Shown: positions 42,730 through 50,607 of the stretch, in pieces
Position numbering within the stretch: the first letter of the stretch is position 1
How the letters are laid out: every line of letters starts with the position of its first letter
Origin: an uncultured Bacteroides sp.
Lineage (GTDB): Bacteria; Bacteroidota; Bacteroidia; Bacteroidales; Bacteroidaceae
NCBI GenBank assembly: GCA_900555635.1
Contig: USLU01000037.1
Span: 1-50,607, forward strand
Length of the DNA stretch: 50,607 bases
Direction of reading: 5' to 3'
The notes under the pieces: generated by a model
What the model was told of the DNA's origin: nothing
The model's input: only the letters and a program-made list of their open reading frames with translations
The model's database searches: none
Translations under genes and position numbers: made by a program

Positions 42730-44652
42730 TTATTCAGCAGGAGTTGCAGCTTTGATAGCAGCATCCAAGGTAGCTTTAGCTTGATTCATCTGAATTTCGA
42801 TAACTTCAATAATAGCAGACAATCCATCAATTTCTTGTTGTTTCAAAGCAATAGCCTGCTCTTTCTTAGTTACCTTAGCATAATTGGCATTCTGTTTTTC
42901 TAGTTTAGCTTTCTCTGCTTCATAAGATTCAATAATTACTTGAATAGCCTCAGCACCCTTTAAATTACCTTGATTTTGTACAATAACAAGATTCCAAATA
43001 TTCAAATCTACGTTTTGAGAATAAATGCTACTGCTCCAAGAACCATCCGGGTTTTGAAACCAGTCCTCATAATTCATAGAACCTTGACCAGTAAAGTTCT
43101 TATATCCATACTGTTTACAGAGCATTTCTGCCAAAGTCATTTGGCTTTCTCCATAACCATTACATATAGAAGACATAGCCGAATATTCAGCCCACAAATC
43201 GCTAGCAACCTTTTGCTTATCCTGATAAGAAAAATTAAGTTCAGCAACAGGAGCAAATGTAGCACGAATTGCATCATTATACTCATCAACTGCTTTTTTC
43301 AAATTAGCAGTATTGGCAGAAACTAGTGTAAAGTATTTTTCAAGATTTGCCTTATCAGTCTTAGCATCATCAAGTGCTTTTACAGAATTATCATAAGCAT
43401 TTTGTGCAAGATTCTCAGCATCAATTGCATCACGATAAGCCTGTTCTTTTGTAGCATCAGCTTTATAAGCAGTTTCTGCAGCAGTTGTAGCCTTCTTAGC
43501 AGCTTCTAACTTGGCCTTAGTTCCATCATTGGCTTTATCAATAGCATCCGTCAACCCTTTAATATCCAAACCAGCAATTGCTTTATCTACCTCCACTTTC
43601 AAAAGTCTCAAATCTTGAGCCTCAATTTCTAAAGCAAGAGAGTCAATGGGAAGCTTATAATCACCTTTCTCTATTTGGGCTTCACCAATTACCTTTTCAA
43701 ATTTAGTGATCGGGCAATAGTTACCAAAATATATTGTTCCAACAGAATAATCCCATTTGTTTGTAAAGAAAACAACCAAATCAAGTTGTTTTATATCTTC
43801 AAGTTGTTTTGCTAAAGTTTCATCAGCAGAAGCTTCATTAGATGCATTATTATATTTCTGCCATAAAGCATTTACCTCTTCATTTGACTTCCAATATTCA
43901 GCATATTTCAATTCCATTGCATTTTTCAATCCTACCAAATCTTCAGTATAGTTTTCATACTCTTTATAGTAAGCAATTTTTTTATCAATCAATTCGATAG
44001 TAATCTTATTTGCAGCAACAGTCTTTTCCTTTTCAACCTTCCAGTTAGCTAAATCAGCTTCCATCTTCAACTTAGTGGCATTGAGATCTGCAAGATTATT
44101 TTTTTCTTCTGTCAATGAATAAAGAAGAGTTGCATATTTCTTGGCTAATGTCTCTAAACGCGCCATTTCAGCACTCTCTGCTTTATCCTGCGCATTAGTC
44201 AACTTATTCTGTGCAACCAACAATTCCTTCTGTAATACCGCAATACGTGCTTTCAGTTCCAATTGATATTTTTCAGCTTCACCTTGAATTGACGCCAATT
44301 TAGCTTCTGCATTCGCCTTTTTCTTTTCTGCTTGAGCTAATCTTGCTGCTAATTCTGCATCATAAGCTGCAGCATCCATTTGTGCTTTCAATTTTGCAAC
44401 CTCAGCTTCGGCAGCAGCCTTATCAGCTTGTGCTTTTTTCAATGCGGCTTCTTGTTCCTTAATCTTCGCATCAGCCTCAGCATAAATAATTTTTGCCTGT
44501 GCTTCAGCATTATTCATTGCAGCAATTGATTTCAACTGCTCAGCCTTGGCATTGCGCACATCTGTTACAGATTGCGATTCATTGTCATCTACGCAAGCTC
44601 CCAGCGTCAAAGCCCCTAGAAGCACTGCTACCATCATGAGTTTCTTTTTCAT
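42730..44652 (-). CDS. Long coiled-coil lipoprotein
   Basis: 640 residues. The lipobox LTLGAC (cysteine about 20) is followed by DDNESQ, an acidic export-like motif. Residues about 35-215 are almost pure heptads of A, K, E and L (EAALKKAQADKAAAEAEVAK), then another helical stretch to about 470, a more globular block about 490-570 with aromatics (SMNYEDWFQNPDGSW), and a final coiled coil. It could be a surface or periplasm-spanning fibre or tether. No known family is claimed. It forms an operon with the barrel protein and has a long leader. Confidence 0.8.
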   Translation of the reverse strand: MKKKLMMVAVLLGALTLGACVDDNESQSVTDVRNAKAEQLKSIAAMNNAEAQAKIIYAEADAKIKEQEAALKKAQADKAAAEAEVAKLKAQMDAAAYDAELAARLAQAEKKKANAEAKLASIQGEAEKYQLELKARIAVLQKELLVAQNKLTNAQDKAESAEMARLETLAKKYATLLYSLTEEKNNLADLNATKLKMEADLANWKVEKEKTVAANKITIELIDKKIAYYKEYENYTEDLVGLKNAMELKYAEYWKSNEEVNALWQKYNNASNEASADETLAKQLEDIKQLDLVVFFTNKWDYSVGTIYFGNYCPITKFEKVIGEAQIEKGDYKLPIDSLALEIEAQDLRLLKVEVDKAIAGLDIKGLTDAIDKANDGTKAKLEAAKKATTAAETAYKADATKEQAYRDAIDAENLAQNAYDNSVKALDDAKTDKANLEKYFTLVSANTANLKKAVDEYNDAIRATFAPVAELNFSYQDKQKVASDLWAEYSAMSSICNGYGESQMTLAEMLCKQYGYKNFTGQGSMNYEDWFQNPDGSWSSSIYSQNVDLNIWNLVIVQNQGNLKGAEAIQVIIESYEAEKAKLEKQNANYAKVTKKEQAIALKQQEIDGLSAIIEVIEIQMNQAKATLDAAIKAATPAE

Positions 44653-44874
44653 AATCGTAATTTTTTTGTATTAGTAAAACATGTGTTATGTAAAATATGA
44701 TATTTCCTTATTGGAAAATACATTCTATATATTTACGCCTAAACATCAAACAATAATTTATACATATACTACCCACATCTATCGCAATTACGCAATCTTT
44801 TTTATCCGCAAATCGATTAACATTATTTTTAGATACGGCAATTATTGTTTAACCTTTATTCGTTTAACTGCCAG

Positions 44875-44882
44875 CAAATATA
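44875..44882 (-). promoter_or_regulatory. -7 box of the lipoprotein/barrel operon
   Basis: TATATTTG on the minus strand with a -33-like CAAT (minus ATTG) at 44902-44905. It implies a leader of about 215 bases. Confidence 0.4.
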
Positions 44883-45290
44883 AAAATAACAAATCAGATT
44901 ACAATAAAAAAGCAAAGAATTTATTTAAATAATAATGTTTTCCACTGATAAGCAGTCGATTTGTAACGGTTTCCCGTTACAAGCGTAGAAAATATTTCTT
45001 AAAATATATTTCATAAAAGACGAGCTAAAGTACGATAAGCACAAAGGAATAGAACAGAAAAGTATATTTTTAAAAATACTACTTCAATCTCTATTCGAAA
45101 ATTTCAATTTACATAAATCTTAATCACCAAGTTGTATCTACTACAGCTTTTGTGTAATTACATATTACCTATTTTGCATTATAATCACAAATAAAGAATA
45201 ATTAATCACGCATTATTCCCATTTACTCCATTTTTAGCATAATACAGAGCCCAAACAAAACATTATATTAACTTCAAGTTATTGATGTAC

Positions 45291-45394
45291 TTGCCAGCAC
45301 TCCATCACTGCTGCAATTAATATACTCAAGAATAACTAGTTAATTCGTGTTGGCAACAGTGTTAGCAGTGTGACGGCAAACGATTGCCAGCACG
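45291..45394. repeat. Cluster of TTGCCAGCAC / GTGTTGGCAA repeats
   Basis: TTGCCAGCAC at 45291-45300 and 45384-45393, an inverted GTGTTGGCAA at 45347-45356 and CACTGCT / AGCAGTG at 45306-45312 and 45364-45370. No 22-bp period is seen. Confidence 0.5.
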
Positions 45395-45618
45395 CTTTTC
45401 AAAGTAATTATTGGGGTGTTTACTATTATAATTCCCTTATATATAGTCTGTTTCATCTCTTTTTTGCAAGTTTTCCCAAATATAACAAAATAACTTCTAT
45501 TAACATGACATTTGAGGGGGTTCGGCAATTATCTCAGTGCTTTTGAACAGAAACATAGAATAGAAATGTACATTTGCTTTGTTTGTTTTATAATTATGTA
45601 TCATATATAATTCTCTGA

Positions 45619-45738
45619 AGCCTAATCATTTTCTTCGTCTTTCAGTTGCAGGCTGAACAGTTGCCACAAGAGGGCTGTACAGCCCACACTCGTCCCCCGA
45701 AGAGCCCTCAACTGAAAGACGAAGAAAATGATTAGGCT
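45619..45738. repeat. Perfect 30-bp inverted repeat with GC-rich spacer
   Basis: Arms 45619-45648 and 45709-45738 are exact complements (the left opens AGCCTAATCATTTTC). The 60-base spacer is GC-rich in an AT-rich region and holds the palindrome GGGCTGTACAGCCC (45672-45685). It could fold into a cruciform or a long RNA hairpin. Confidence 0.85.
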
Positions 45739-46026
45739 CAGTGATAAATTAGATGAGGCAAAGCTGTATTTAGAACGATACACTCCTCTATTTATCTTTA
45801 ATATGTTGACCGTTAATCTTTGGCTAAATAGAACAAACCCACACATAGGATAAAAGTTGGCTATGAAAAGAAGGGCAATCTATCAAAAGTCTAAAAAAGC
45901 TTTCTAAACTTCAATTACGGAAGAATTAATTGATGAAAAATTTCTTTATTTTGGAATAAATTTCTTTCTTTGTGCTGCTTTTTGTCTTTACGAAGAAAAA
46001 CAGTATTAACACTAATTTATATCGTT

Positions 46027-46440
46027 ATGAAGATTTCACACATTGAGCATCTGGGCATTGCTGTTACCAGCATTGAAGAGGCCCTTCCGTATTACGAAAA
46101 CGTTTTAGGTCTGAAATGCTACAGCATTGAAACAGTAGAAGATCAGAAAGTAAAAACTGCCTTCCTAAAAGTAGGTGATGTAAAGATTGAACTACTTGAA
46201 CCGACTTCACCCGAAAGCGCTATCGCTAAATTCATTGAGAAAAATAATGGCAACGGTGGTATGCACCACCTGGCATTTGCTGTAGAAGACGGTGTAGCCA
46301 ATGCACTTGCTGAAGTTGAAGGAAAAGGTATCCGCCTCATCGACAAAGCTCCTCGTAAAGGTGCCGAAGGATTAAACATCGCATTCCTGCATCCGAAATC
46401 TACACTCGGTGTATTAACTGAACTTTGCGAAAAGCCATAA
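46027..46440 (+). CDS. mce: Methylmalonyl-CoA epimerase
   Basis: 137 residues from ATG at 46027 (MKISHIEHLGIAVTSIEEAL). Vicinal-oxygen-chelate fold with metal ligands in EHLGIA, GGMHHLAFAV and TELC; it interconverts (R)- and (S)-methylmalonyl-CoA. First gene of the mmd operon, 60 bases before mmdA. Confidence 0.95.
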   Translation: MKISHIEHLGIAVTSIEEALPYYENVLGLKCYSIETVEDQKVKTAFLKVGDVKIELLEPTSPESAIAKFIEKNNGNGGMHHLAFAVEDGVANALAEVEGKGIRLIDKAPRKGAEGLNIAFLHPKSTLGVLTELCEKP

Positions 46441-46500
46441 GATTTACGAAGTGTAAACTTATAAATAAGTATATAGTAAATAACAAAATATTATAAGAAG

Positions 46501-48054
46501 ATGAGTAATCAACTTGAAAAAATTAAAGAGCTTATTGACCGCCGTACAGCTGCACGCCTTGGTGGTGGTGAGAAGGCAATTACCAAGCAACACGAGAAAG
46601 GTAAATATACAGCTCGCGAACGCATAGCTATGCTTCTCGACGAAGGTAGTTTCGAAGAAATGGACATGTTCGTTGAACACAGATGTACCAACTTCGGCAT
46701 GGAAAAAAGCCACTATCCCGGTGACGGTGTAGTAACCGGTTGCGGTACTATCGATGGCCGTTTGGTTTATATTTTCGCACAAGACTTTACCGTTACTGCG
46801 GGTTCTTTGTCTGAAACAATGTCTCAGAAGATCTGTAAAATCATGGATCAGGCCATGAAGATGGGTGCACCTTGTATCGGTATCAATGACTCGGGTGGTG
46901 CACGTATCCAGGAAGGTATCAATGCCTTGGCTGGTTATGCTGAAATCTTCCAACGCAATATCCTTGCTTCAGGTGTGATTCCTCAAATTTCCGGAATCTT
47001 TGGTCCTTGCGCAGGTGGTGCTGTTTACTCTCCGGCATTGACGGACTTTACATTAATGATGGAAGGTACTTCTTACATGTTCCTTACCGGCCCGAAAGTT
47101 GTTAAGACTGTAACAGGTGAAGATGTTACTCAGGAAAACCTGGGTGGTGCAAGCGTACACTCCACTAAATCGGGTGTTACTCACTTCACTGCTAAGACAG
47201 AAGAAGAAGGATTGGCACTGATCCGCACTCTTTTGAGCTATATTCCTCAGAATAACCTCGAAGAAGCTCCGCTAGTAGACTGCACAGATCCCATCGACCG
47301 TCTGGAAGACTCATTGAATGAAATTATTCCCGATAATCCGAACAAGCCTTACGATATGTACGAAATTATCAGTGCAGTCGTAGACAACGGTGAGTTCCTC
47401 GAAATCCAAAAAGATTACGCAAAGAATATTATTATCGGTTTCGCCCGCTTCAACGGTCAGTCTGTAGGTATTGTTGCCAACCAGCCTAAGTACTTGGCAG
47501 GTGTGCTCGATAGCAATGCTTCTCGTAAAGCTGCACGTTTCGTTCGCTTCTGCGATGCTTTCAATATTCCTATCGTATCATTGGTTGACGTTCCGGGATT
47601 CCTTCCTGGTACAGGTCAGGAATACAATGCTGTAATCTTGCACGGTGCTAAGTTGCTGTATGCTTACGGTGAAGCTACTGTACCTAAAGTAACTGTTACT
47701 TTGCGTAAGTCTTATGGTGGTTCGCACATCGTAATGAGCTGTAAGCAATTGCGTGGTGACATGAACTATGCATGGCCTACTGCCGAAATCGCCGTTATGG
47801 GTGGTGCAGGTGCAGTAGAGGTATTGTATGCTAAGGAAGCTAAAACCCAGGAAAATCCTGCTGCATTCCTTGCTGAAAAAGAAGCTGAATACACGAAGTT
47901 GTTTGCTAATCCTTATAACGCAGCTAAATATGGTTATATCGATGACGTTATCGAACCGCGTAACACTCGTTTCCGCGTGATTCGCGCTTTGCAACAACTG
48001 CAAACCAAGAAATTGACTAACCCAGCTAAGAAGCATGGTAATATTCCTTTGTAA
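46501..48054 (+). CDS. mmdA: Methylmalonyl-CoA decarboxylase alpha subunit (carboxyltransferase)
   Basis: 517 residues of the acyl-CoA carboxyltransferase family. Motifs GDGVVTGCGTIDGRLV, GAPCIGINDSGGARIQEGI, GPCAGGAVYSPALTDF and GSHIVMSCKQLRGD match the propionyl-CoA/methylmalonyl-CoA transferase type. It transfers the carboxyl group to biotin on MmdC. The order mce-mmdA-mmdD-mmdC-mmdB is typical of Bacteroides succinate-to-propionate metabolism. Confidence 0.96.
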   Translation: MSNQLEKIKELIDRRTAARLGGGEKAITKQHEKGKYTARERIAMLLDEGSFEEMDMFVEHRCTNFGMEKSHYPGDGVVTGCGTIDGRLVYIFAQDFTVTAGSLSETMSQKICKIMDQAMKMGAPCIGINDSGGARIQEGINALAGYAEIFQRNILASGVIPQISGIFGPCAGGAVYSPALTDFTLMMEGTSYMFLTGPKVVKTVTGEDVTQENLGGASVHSTKSGVTHFTAKTEEEGLALIRTLLSYIPQNNLEEAPLVDCTDPIDRLEDSLNEIIPDNPNKPYDMYEIISAVVDNGEFLEIQKDYAKNIIIGFARFNGQSVGIVANQPKYLAGVLDSNASRKAARFVRFCDAFNIPIVSLVDVPGFLPGTGQEYNAVILHGAKLLYAYGEATVPKVTVTLRKSYGGSHIVMSCKQLRGDMNYAWPTAEIAVMGGAGAVEVLYAKEAKTQENPAAFLAEKEAEYTKLFANPYNAAKYGYIDDVIEPRNTRFRVIRALQQLQTKKLTNPAKKHGNIPL

Positions 48055-48085
48055 TCAAGCTTTTTAAATTAAAACAAGAACGATT

Positions 48086-49012
48086 ATGGATAAAACAACA
48101 ATCGGAATATTCTTTGCCGTGCTGCTGACGTTAGGTTTAAGTTCCTGTAAAGAACAGAAATCTAACAACAAGTTAGTACTGAATGAGGTGCTTGTCAATA
48201 ATGAAGGCAACTTTCAGGACGACTATGGAATACATAGCGCATGGATTGAAATATTCAATAGATCATTTGGTAGTGCCGATCTCGCGGCTTGCCTGCTGAG
48301 AGTCAGCAGCACTCCGGGCGATACCATTACCTATTTCATCCCGAAAGGTGACGTTTTGACTTTGGTTAAACCTCGTCAGCACGCTCTGTTTTGGGCCGAT
48401 GCAAACCCAAGACGTGGTACTTTCCATACCAGCTTCAAGCTCGACACTCTCAACTCCAACTGGATTGGCTTGTATGACTCCGGTCGCAAATTGCTCGACC
48501 AGGTTACCATCCCGGCCGGTACGTTGAAAGCTGACCAATCTTATGCACGTGTAAGCGATGCAGCAGACGAATGGGAAGTAAAAGGTGGAAGCGCAGATAA
48601 ATACGTAACTCCAAGCACTAATAACCAGACCATGGACAAGAATGTCAAAATGGAAAAGTTTGCAGAACAGGACAGAGTAGGTATCGGTATGGCCATTTCT
48701 GCAATGAGTGTAGTATTTGTAGGGTTGATTCTTCTTTACATTTCCTTCAAGACTATCGGAAGAATATCTGTCAACCTCAGCAAGCGCAATGCTATGAAAG
48801 TTAAGGGTATCACCGACAAGAAAGAAGCTAAAGAAAAGCAATTAGGTGAAGTTCCGGGCGAAGTTTACGCCGCTATCGGCATGGCTTTGCACGAAATGCA
48901 AAACGATGTACACGATATGGAAGAAACCATTCTTACCATTACACGCGTAAAACGTACCTACTCACCGTGGAGCTCGAAGATTTACACATTACGCGAAAAT
49001 CCCAGAAAATAG
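48086..49012 (+). CDS. OadG-type gamma subunit fused to a lamin-tail-like lipoprotein domain
   Basis: 308 residues. A lipobox TLGLSSC (cysteine about 22) is followed by a lamin-tail-like (LTD) beta domain about 31-160 (LVLNEVLVNNEGNFQDDYG, WIEIFNRSFGSADLAACLL), then a transmembrane helix at about 209-230 (MAISAMSVVFVGLILLYISF) and a cytoplasmic tail with the OadG-like AIGMALHEMQND. OadG/MmdD stabilises the membrane pump. The exported LTD domain is an unusual addition. It lies between mmdA and mmdC. Confidence 0.85.
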   Translation: MDKTTIGIFFAVLLTLGLSSCKEQKSNNKLVLNEVLVNNEGNFQDDYGIHSAWIEIFNRSFGSADLAACLLRVSSTPGDTITYFIPKGDVLTLVKPRQHALFWADANPRRGTFHTSFKLDTLNSNWIGLYDSGRKLLDQVTIPAGTLKADQSYARVSDAADEWEVKGGSADKYVTPSTNNQTMDKNVKMEKFAEQDRVGIGMAISAMSVVFVGLILLYISFKTIGRISVNLSKRNAMKVKGITDKKEAKEKQLGEVPGEVYAAIGMALHEMQNDVHDMEETILTITRVKRTYSPWSSKIYTLRENPRK

Positions 49013-49036
49013 TCACCTTTAATAACAAATAAAACG

Positions 49037-49477
49037 ATGAAAGAATATAAATATAAAATCAACGGTAACTTATATAAAGTGACCATTGGAGATATTGAAG
49101 ACAACATTGCCCACGTAGAAGTGAACGGTACTCCGTATAATGTGGAAATGGAAAAGACTCCGAAGGTAGCTGCCAAACCGGTTGTTCGTCCGGTAACTAA
49201 TCCTACAGCTCCCGCCCAAGCTCCTGTAACTCCGATAGCTAAACCTGCTGCTCCTTCTAGCGGTAAGTCAGGCGTTAAATCTCCACTTCCAGGTGTTATC
49301 CTCGAAATCAAAGTTAAAGTGGGTGATGCTGTGAAGAAAGGACAAACGATCATCATCCTTGAAGCGATGAAGATGGAAAACAATATCAATGCCGATAAAG
49401 ACGGTACAATTACCGCTATTAATGTAAATAAAGGAGATTCCGTTCTCGAAGGTAATGACCTTGTAATTATTGAATAA
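49037..49477 (+). CDS. mmdC: Biotin carboxyl carrier subunit
   Basis: 146 residues. The C-terminal biotinyl domain (about 75-146) has EAMKMEN with the biotinylated lysine (about 112), preceded by an Ala/Pro-rich flexible linker (NPTAPAQAPVTPIAKPAAPSS). It shuttles CO2 from MmdA to MmdB. One base separates its stop from the mmdB start. Confidence 0.97.
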   Translation: MKEYKYKINGNLYKVTIGDIEDNIAHVEVNGTPYNVEMEKTPKVAAKPVVRPVTNPTAPAQAPVTPIAKPAAPSSGKSGVKSPLPGVILEIKVKVGDAVKKGQTIIILEAMKMENNINADKDGTITAINVNKGDSVLEGNDLVIIE

Positions 49478-49478
49478 T

Positions 49479-50607
49479 ATGGGAGAATTTACTAATTTCT
49501 TAATGAATAACCTAGCAGACTTCTGGACATACACAGGTTTTGCCAATGCAACGGTGGGACATATTGTGATGATTCTAGTCGGCTTATTTTTCATATACTT
49601 GGCAGTTGCCAAGGAATTTGAACCGATGCTACTGATCCCTATTGGTTTCGGTATACTTATCGGTAACATTCCTTTTAACATGGACGCCGGACTAAAAGTC
49701 GGTATCTATGAAGAAGGTTCTGTACTTAACATCTTGTATCAAGGAGTAACGTCCGGATGGTATCCACCACTCATCTTCCTTGGTATCGGCGCCATGACTG
49801 ACTTCTCGGCACTGATTTCTAACCCCAAGTTGATGTTGATTGGTGCTGCTGCACAGTTCGGTATTTTCGGTGCATACATGATTGCGCTTGAAATTGGTTT
49901 CGATCCTATGCAAGCCGGTGCAATTGGTATTATTGGTGGCGCAGACGGTCCGACGGCTATCTTCCTTTCATCCAAGCTGGCACCTAATCTGATGGGAGCT
50001 ATTGCGGTATCAGCCTATTCATACATGGCATTGGTACCTGTAATACAACCGCCTATCATGCGTTTACTTACCAACAAGAAGGAACGTCTTATCCGTATGA
50101 AACCACCGCGTGCGGTTTCTCATACTGAGAAAGTAATTTTCCCGATTGTAGGTTTGCTGCTTACCACATTCCTTGTACCATCCGGTTTGCCTTTGTTGGG
50201 AATGTTGTTCTTCGGTAATCTCCTGAAAGAAAGTGGAGTAACTCGTCGTTTGGCTAACACTGCAAGTGGTCCGTTGATTGACGTTATCACCATTCTGCTT
50301 GGTCTTACTGTGGGTGCTTCTACTCAGGCTTCCGAGTTCTTGACTTTTGATTCTATCAAGATCTTTGCTCTTGGAGCATTGTCATTTATCATCGCTACTG
50401 CTTCGGGTGTAATATTCGTGAAGATTTTCAATATCTTCTTGAGAAAAGATAACAAAATCAATCCGCTCATCGGTAACGCCGGTGTATCCGCAGTACCCGA
50501 CTCTGCCCGTATTTCACAAGTTGTAGGTTTGGAATACGATCCGACCAACTATTTGTTGATGCACGCTATGGGTCCGAACGTAGCAGGTGTAATCGGTTCC
50601 GCTGTAG
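49479..50607 (+). CDS. mmdB: Methylmalonyl-CoA decarboxylase beta subunit (sodium pump), N-terminal part
   Basis: About 376 residues from ATG at 49479, open to the right edge. About 9 membrane helices and the family motifs GGADGPTAIFLSSKLAP (about 150-166), GASTQASEFLTF (about 279), and SARISQVVGLEYDPTNYLLMHAMGPNVAGV near the edge in parts. It decarboxylates carboxybiotin and exports Na+ with the released energy. Confidence 0.95.
   Translation, partial: MGEFTNFLMNNLADFWTYTGFANATVGHIVMILVGLFFIYLAVAKEFEPMLLIPIGFGILIGNIPFNMDAGLKVGIYEEGSVLNILYQGVTSGWYPPLIFLGIGAMTDFSALISNPKLMLIGAAAQFGIFGAYMIALEIGFDPMQAGAIGIIGGADGPTAIFLSSKLAPNLMGAIAVSAYSYMALVPVIQPPIMRLLTNKKERLIRMKPPRAVSHTEKVIFPIVGLLLTTFLVPSGLPLLGMLFFGNLLKESGVTRRLANTASGPLIDVITILLGLTVGASTQASEFLTFDSIKIFALGALSFIIATASGVIFVKIFNIFLRKDNKINPLIGNAGVSAVPDSARISQVVGLEYDPTNYLLMHAMGPNVAGVIGSAV

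Larger units (their letters stand above)
44653..46026. other. AT-rich region without a convincing gene
   Basis: About 1.4 kb between the coiled-coil lipoprotein and mce. Contents: a -7 box (44875-44882) for the lipoprotein operon, a small TTGTAACG/CGTTACAA dyad (44961-44982), mixed repeats at 45291-45394, the perfect 30-bp inverted repeat at 45619-45738, and one 41-residue frame (45728-45853) that I do not support as a gene. Confidence 0.7.

Noticed and set aside
45619..45738. Invertible promoter (phase switch)
   Set aside because: The spacer has no TAnnTTTG box on either strand and is only 60 bases; no surface gene or recombinase is adjacent.
45728..45853. 41-residue frame beginning in the right arm of the 30-bp inverted repeat
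   Set aside because: The peptide matches nothing known to me, lacks a ribosome site and starts inside the repeat; possible but unsupported.
1..50607. Transfer RNA, ribosomal RNA, prophage or complete insertion sequence
   Set aside because: No cloverleaf, rRNA segment, integrase, transposase or phage structural gene was recognised by eye.

Overview
This window looks like the chromosome of a gut Bacteroides (Bacteroidaceae). The evidence is the repeated -7 motif TAnnTTTG upstream of genes (sometimes with TTTG about 20 bp further up), lipoproteins with acidic residues after the lipobox cysteine, an ECF sigma/FecR pair, a BtuB-BtuG cobalamin locus, a HAD-hotdog fusion of the menaquinone type, Bacteroidetes families such as DUF4250, DUF4252, DUF5606 and DUF3276, and the sodium-pumping methylmalonyl-CoA decarboxylase operon. 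I see no rRNA, tRNA, CRISPR array, complete insertion sequence or prophage. It is mostly core chromosome with unusually rich intergenic repeat structure.

Layout, left to right. (1) 1-5287, all minus strand: 5' part of a CLC chloride channel gene, a DUF4250 gene, then two paralogous CarboxypepD_reg-like envelope proteins flanking an ECF sigma factor and its FecR anti-sigma factor. (2) 5288-5572: an array of five 22-bp repeats. (3) 5573-6841: DEAD-box RNA helicase. (4) 6969-12646: cobalamin riboswitch followed by btuB, btuG, btuF and btuC, with no btuD ATPase. (5) 12688-14813: HAD-hotdog fusion and ferredoxin-nitroreductase. (6) dnaK on the minus strand, then a MATE exporter and a Crp-type regulator. 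(7) META-domain lipoprotein, carboxynorspermidine synthase-like dehydrogenase, thiol peroxidase and recA. (8) A second ECF sigma/anti-sigma pair with a DUF4252 protein. (9) 25074-26471: a small accessory-looking locus with an XRE regulator, an unknown membrane protein and an NGN-only NusG-like protein. (10) YeiH-type exporter, LysR regulator and an unknown protein. (11) clpB with a sigma54-like promoter. (12) nusB-yajC-ybbR-coaE and DUF5606 on the minus strand; DUF3276, rplY, pth, an S4 RNA-binding protein and a Gfo/Idh oxidoreductase on the plus strand. (13) A Kef-type cation:proton antiporter, an outer-membrane barrel and a long coiled-coil lipoprotein. (14) About 1.4 kb without a convincing gene, holding a perfect 30-bp inverted repeat. 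(15) The mce-mmdA-mmdD-mmdC-mmdB operon, running off the right edge.

Functional links. Cobalamin uptake (btu) and methylmalonyl-CoA epimerase/decarboxylase meet in the succinate-propionate pathway, where the B12-dependent mutase (not in this window) makes the substrate. dnaK and clpB, 13 kb apart, share a TGGCA-N6-TTGY element with sigma54 spacing, suggesting common chaperone control.

The least explained signal is intergenic. Three loci (5421-5530, 29401-29488, 32301-32366) carry tandem units of exactly 22 bp with overall dyad symmetry but unrelated sequences. Two other loci (29187-29281, 37321-37387) carry hairpins built from units spaced about one helical turn. Another pair (3946-4018, 21424-21502) shares a conserved CCATGCGG loop core between arms that differ in sequence but remain self-complementary. 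All coordinates and motifs were read by eye; family assignments come from sequence recognition without database searches.
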